Below, piece after piece: positions 62,535-64,000 of a stretch of 64,000 nt of DNA. Position 1 is the first letter of the stretch, and each line of letters starts with the position of its first letter. Source of the DNA: Cloeon dipterum (Eukaryota > Arthropoda > Insecta > Ephemeroptera > Baetidae); contig NC_088790.1 of the NCBI RefSeq assembly GCF_949628265.1, positions 23,130,545 to 23,194,544 on the forward strand, in the 5' to 3' direction. Below the pieces are notes generated by a model. That model saw only the letters and a list, made by a program, of their open reading frames with translations. It ran no database searches and was not told the origin of the DNA. The position numbers and the translations under genes are program-made.

Positions 62535-62918
62535 TTCTGGGCTGCGGTGCGTGGCGACCAGGAGGTGTGCAACGAGTTTGGCTTCGTCTGCAACAACTGC
62601 ACCACCTTTCGCCTCTGTCCGGACGTTGGCCTGCCTCCCTCTTCAGAAATTATGAAATGCATTGCCGGCTTCAGCTGCAACATGCAGTCGGAACTGATCT
62701 GCTCAACAACTTGCTCCGTTCCCGAATTTGTCTGCCATGGGCAAGGCCTCTTTCCTGATCCTTATGACTGCAAAGCGTACTATGGATGTTTCGTTATACG
62801 TAAAAGTGACAAGTTACTTAAACATCGCTACATCTGCCCCAACAACTCACGATTTGAACCTGGAAAAAAAAGCGGAGAGGGAGCTTGTACTTTTAATTTT
62901 GTGCCAGACTGCCCATGA
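62535..62918 (+). CDS. Alternative terminal exon or second CBM14-like gene (128 codons)
   Basis: Opens after the acceptor CTATATCCAG in phase 0 with FWAAVRGDQEVCNEFG and encodes two cysteine-rich segments; the second (VCHGQGLFPDPYDCKAYYGC) is a good CBM14 start. It ends in TGA with AATAAA overlapping at 62920. There is no start codon plus signal peptide between 62264 and 62534. Joined to exon 1 at 59839 it gives MILVAVLVALQFWAAVRG, a better signal peptide than exon 1 alone, and a 138-residue protein. It therefore looks like a mutually exclusive 3' exon of the upstream gene, or the end of a gene whose first exon I missed. Confidence 0.65.
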   Translation, partial: FWAAVRGDQEVCNEFGFVCNNCTTFRLCPDVGLPPSSEIMKCIAGFSCNMQSELICSTTCSVPEFVCHGQGLFPDPYDCKAYYGCFVIRKSDKLLKHRYICPNNSRFEPGKKSGEGACTFNFVPDCP

Positions 62919-63094
62919 TAATAAATCAAGATGCCCGTAAAGGGTATGACTTCTTCTATAAAATGAGGAAATGCATGTTAATTGACCACAAATACAATCG
63001 TTTGGATATAAAAATTGTTATTTAATTTTAATTTCAACAAAATTTCTTTTCTGGTCATGAACCTGAAAAGAAATTGAGGAAGAGAAATAAATAA

Positions 63095-63305
63095 ATGCCC
63101 GAGTGGACAGATGAAGATCTAATGGTTAGGTTTGAATTAAATGAAACTCTCTCATCATGATCCTGCATGCTAAGATAGTCCCATTTAATTCAATTAATCT
63201 TATTTTCACAGCTGGATTTTGACACTGACTCTGTTGACAAGAAAATCCGAAGTCTAGCAACTGGCTATCACCAGTTGCAGTTTCACAAATTCACAGCCGT
63301 CACAG
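63095..63305 (+). CDS. Weak candidate: start of a small spliced gene
   Basis: Exon 63095-63124 (MPEWTDEDLM) joins 63212-63305 in phase (LDFDTDSVDKKIRSLATGY...), ending at a GTTTGT donor in phase 1. The next exon is not visible before 64000. I do not recognise it. The acidic then basic composition and clean splice sites are the only support. Confidence 0.3.
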
Positions 63306-63644
63306 GTTTGTTCATTCCTGTCTCGCCGAGGGTGTGGAAATTTATGTTTCCACGCCACTCACGCATTACATCTGAGCACAAAGGTTTGTCGATGGGTGTA
63401 ATCCGCCTAGTGAAATGGCAGACCTGCAGTCTTTCGTAACAACCACTGAAGCCAAAGGCAAGCAGATTTTCTTTCCACATTCAAGTGTTTCAGACTTGAT
63501 TGTTCCGCCATGATCCATTGAAATTAAAAGTCTCTTGATTTCTTCAAATTAATATTGTGTAGTGCTGCAAGCGGGTTTTAAGTTCTGGAAGGGTTTTCGT
63601 TTTACCACCAGTCATTCGGATGCTTCTGAGGCGGTTCCTCTTGT

Positions 63645-63989
63645 CACCTCGGCCGCTTGTGTCCAAGAACGTATGAGATCTGTTTGTGGAACTTGATCAC
63701 GTCCTGCACTTGCACCAAAGGAATGACGTCGTTGATCGAGCTGGCTTTGCCCGCTTCCACAAGCGCTCGCATCTGCAACCTGCGTCAAAAGAAAAGCATT
63801 GGCAAACGTACTCGATACATTATTTTGAGCAACTCACGAGTTCCCTTTGAATAGTTCAATGCGTAGGACTTCTTGAAGCAATTTTCTGCAGTTGTGCAGT
63901 TGAGTATTTGGAAAGAAGATGGCGACCAGGTCAGACATTGTCATCATCAGCTCAGAATTGTTGAATGGTTTCGCATTGATGCACGGAGT
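63645..63989 (-). CDS. 3' end of an unrecognised gene running off the window
   Basis: Two exons, 63989-63838 and 63779-63645, join in phase and end in TGA. The visible C-terminus, about 95 residues, is helical and mostly hydrophilic, ending ISYVLGHKRPR. The acceptor at 63990 shows that more exons lie beyond the window edge. I do not recognise the family. The splice sites (TTTTTTAG, CGTGAGTT, GACGCAG) are good, so I take the gene as real. Confidence 0.6.
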
Positions 63990-64000
63990 CTAAAAAAGGA

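Noticed and set aside
1-64000. CRISPR arrays, operons, rRNA genes, retroviral or LTR-element coding regions
   Set aside because: Looked for and not seen; the repeats present are tandem or inverted DNA elements in a eukaryotic setting.

Overview
The window reads as nuclear DNA of an arthropod, most likely an insect. It is AT-rich, genes carry short GT-AG introns, and the gene set includes an ABCC4/MRP4-type transporter, prefoldin subunit 5, CBM14 (peritrophin-A) chitin-binding proteins and a Methuselah-like GPCR, a family known from arthropods. The species cannot be named from sequence alone. Exon models below were built by hand from reading frames and splice sites; phases were checked across every junction.

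Layout. 43-2281 (-): unrecognised basic, probably nuclear protein, 9 exons. 3944-11106 (-): complete 17-exon ABCC4-like transporter. 14323-16063 (-): unrecognised multi-exon gene, 5' end unresolved. 16832-17133: foldback element with 127-bp arms just upstream of PFDN5 (17213-18185, +). 18605-20246 (-): secreted protein with CBM14-like domains. 21558-25745 (+): complete 9-exon Methuselah-like receptor. 25746-46140: an amplified region holding three intronless TARG1/OARD1-like macrodomain genes (-), each next to a copy of only the 3' half of the receptor gene, plus a fourth, more deleted receptor fragment and many copies of two non-coding repeat blocks. 46780-50640: inverted copies of a repeat-bearing element around a weak spliced-gene candidate and an 85-nt hairpin. 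50250-53740: several foldback/MITE elements, including a palindrome with 610-bp arms. 55060-60200: tandem copies of a roughly 770-bp repeat. 59807-62918 (+): CBM14 gene whose signal-peptide exon can join either of two terminal exons in frame. 63095-63305 (+): small candidate. 63645-63989 (-): 3' end of a gene that runs off the window.

Main point of interest. The three macrodomain genes encode an identical 194-residue protein with both TARG1 catalytic residues in place. They are intronless and GC-rich against an AT-rich background, have an upstream TATA box, and each carries, 40 nt after the stop, a perfect match to the replication-dependent histone mRNA 3' stem-loop. Every difference I found inside the coding region is synonymous, while the 5' flank varies, which suggests constraint on the protein. 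The three units are mosaics of one another, which points to unequal exchange or gene conversion. I saw no retroviral, LTR-element or other virus-like coding sequence.
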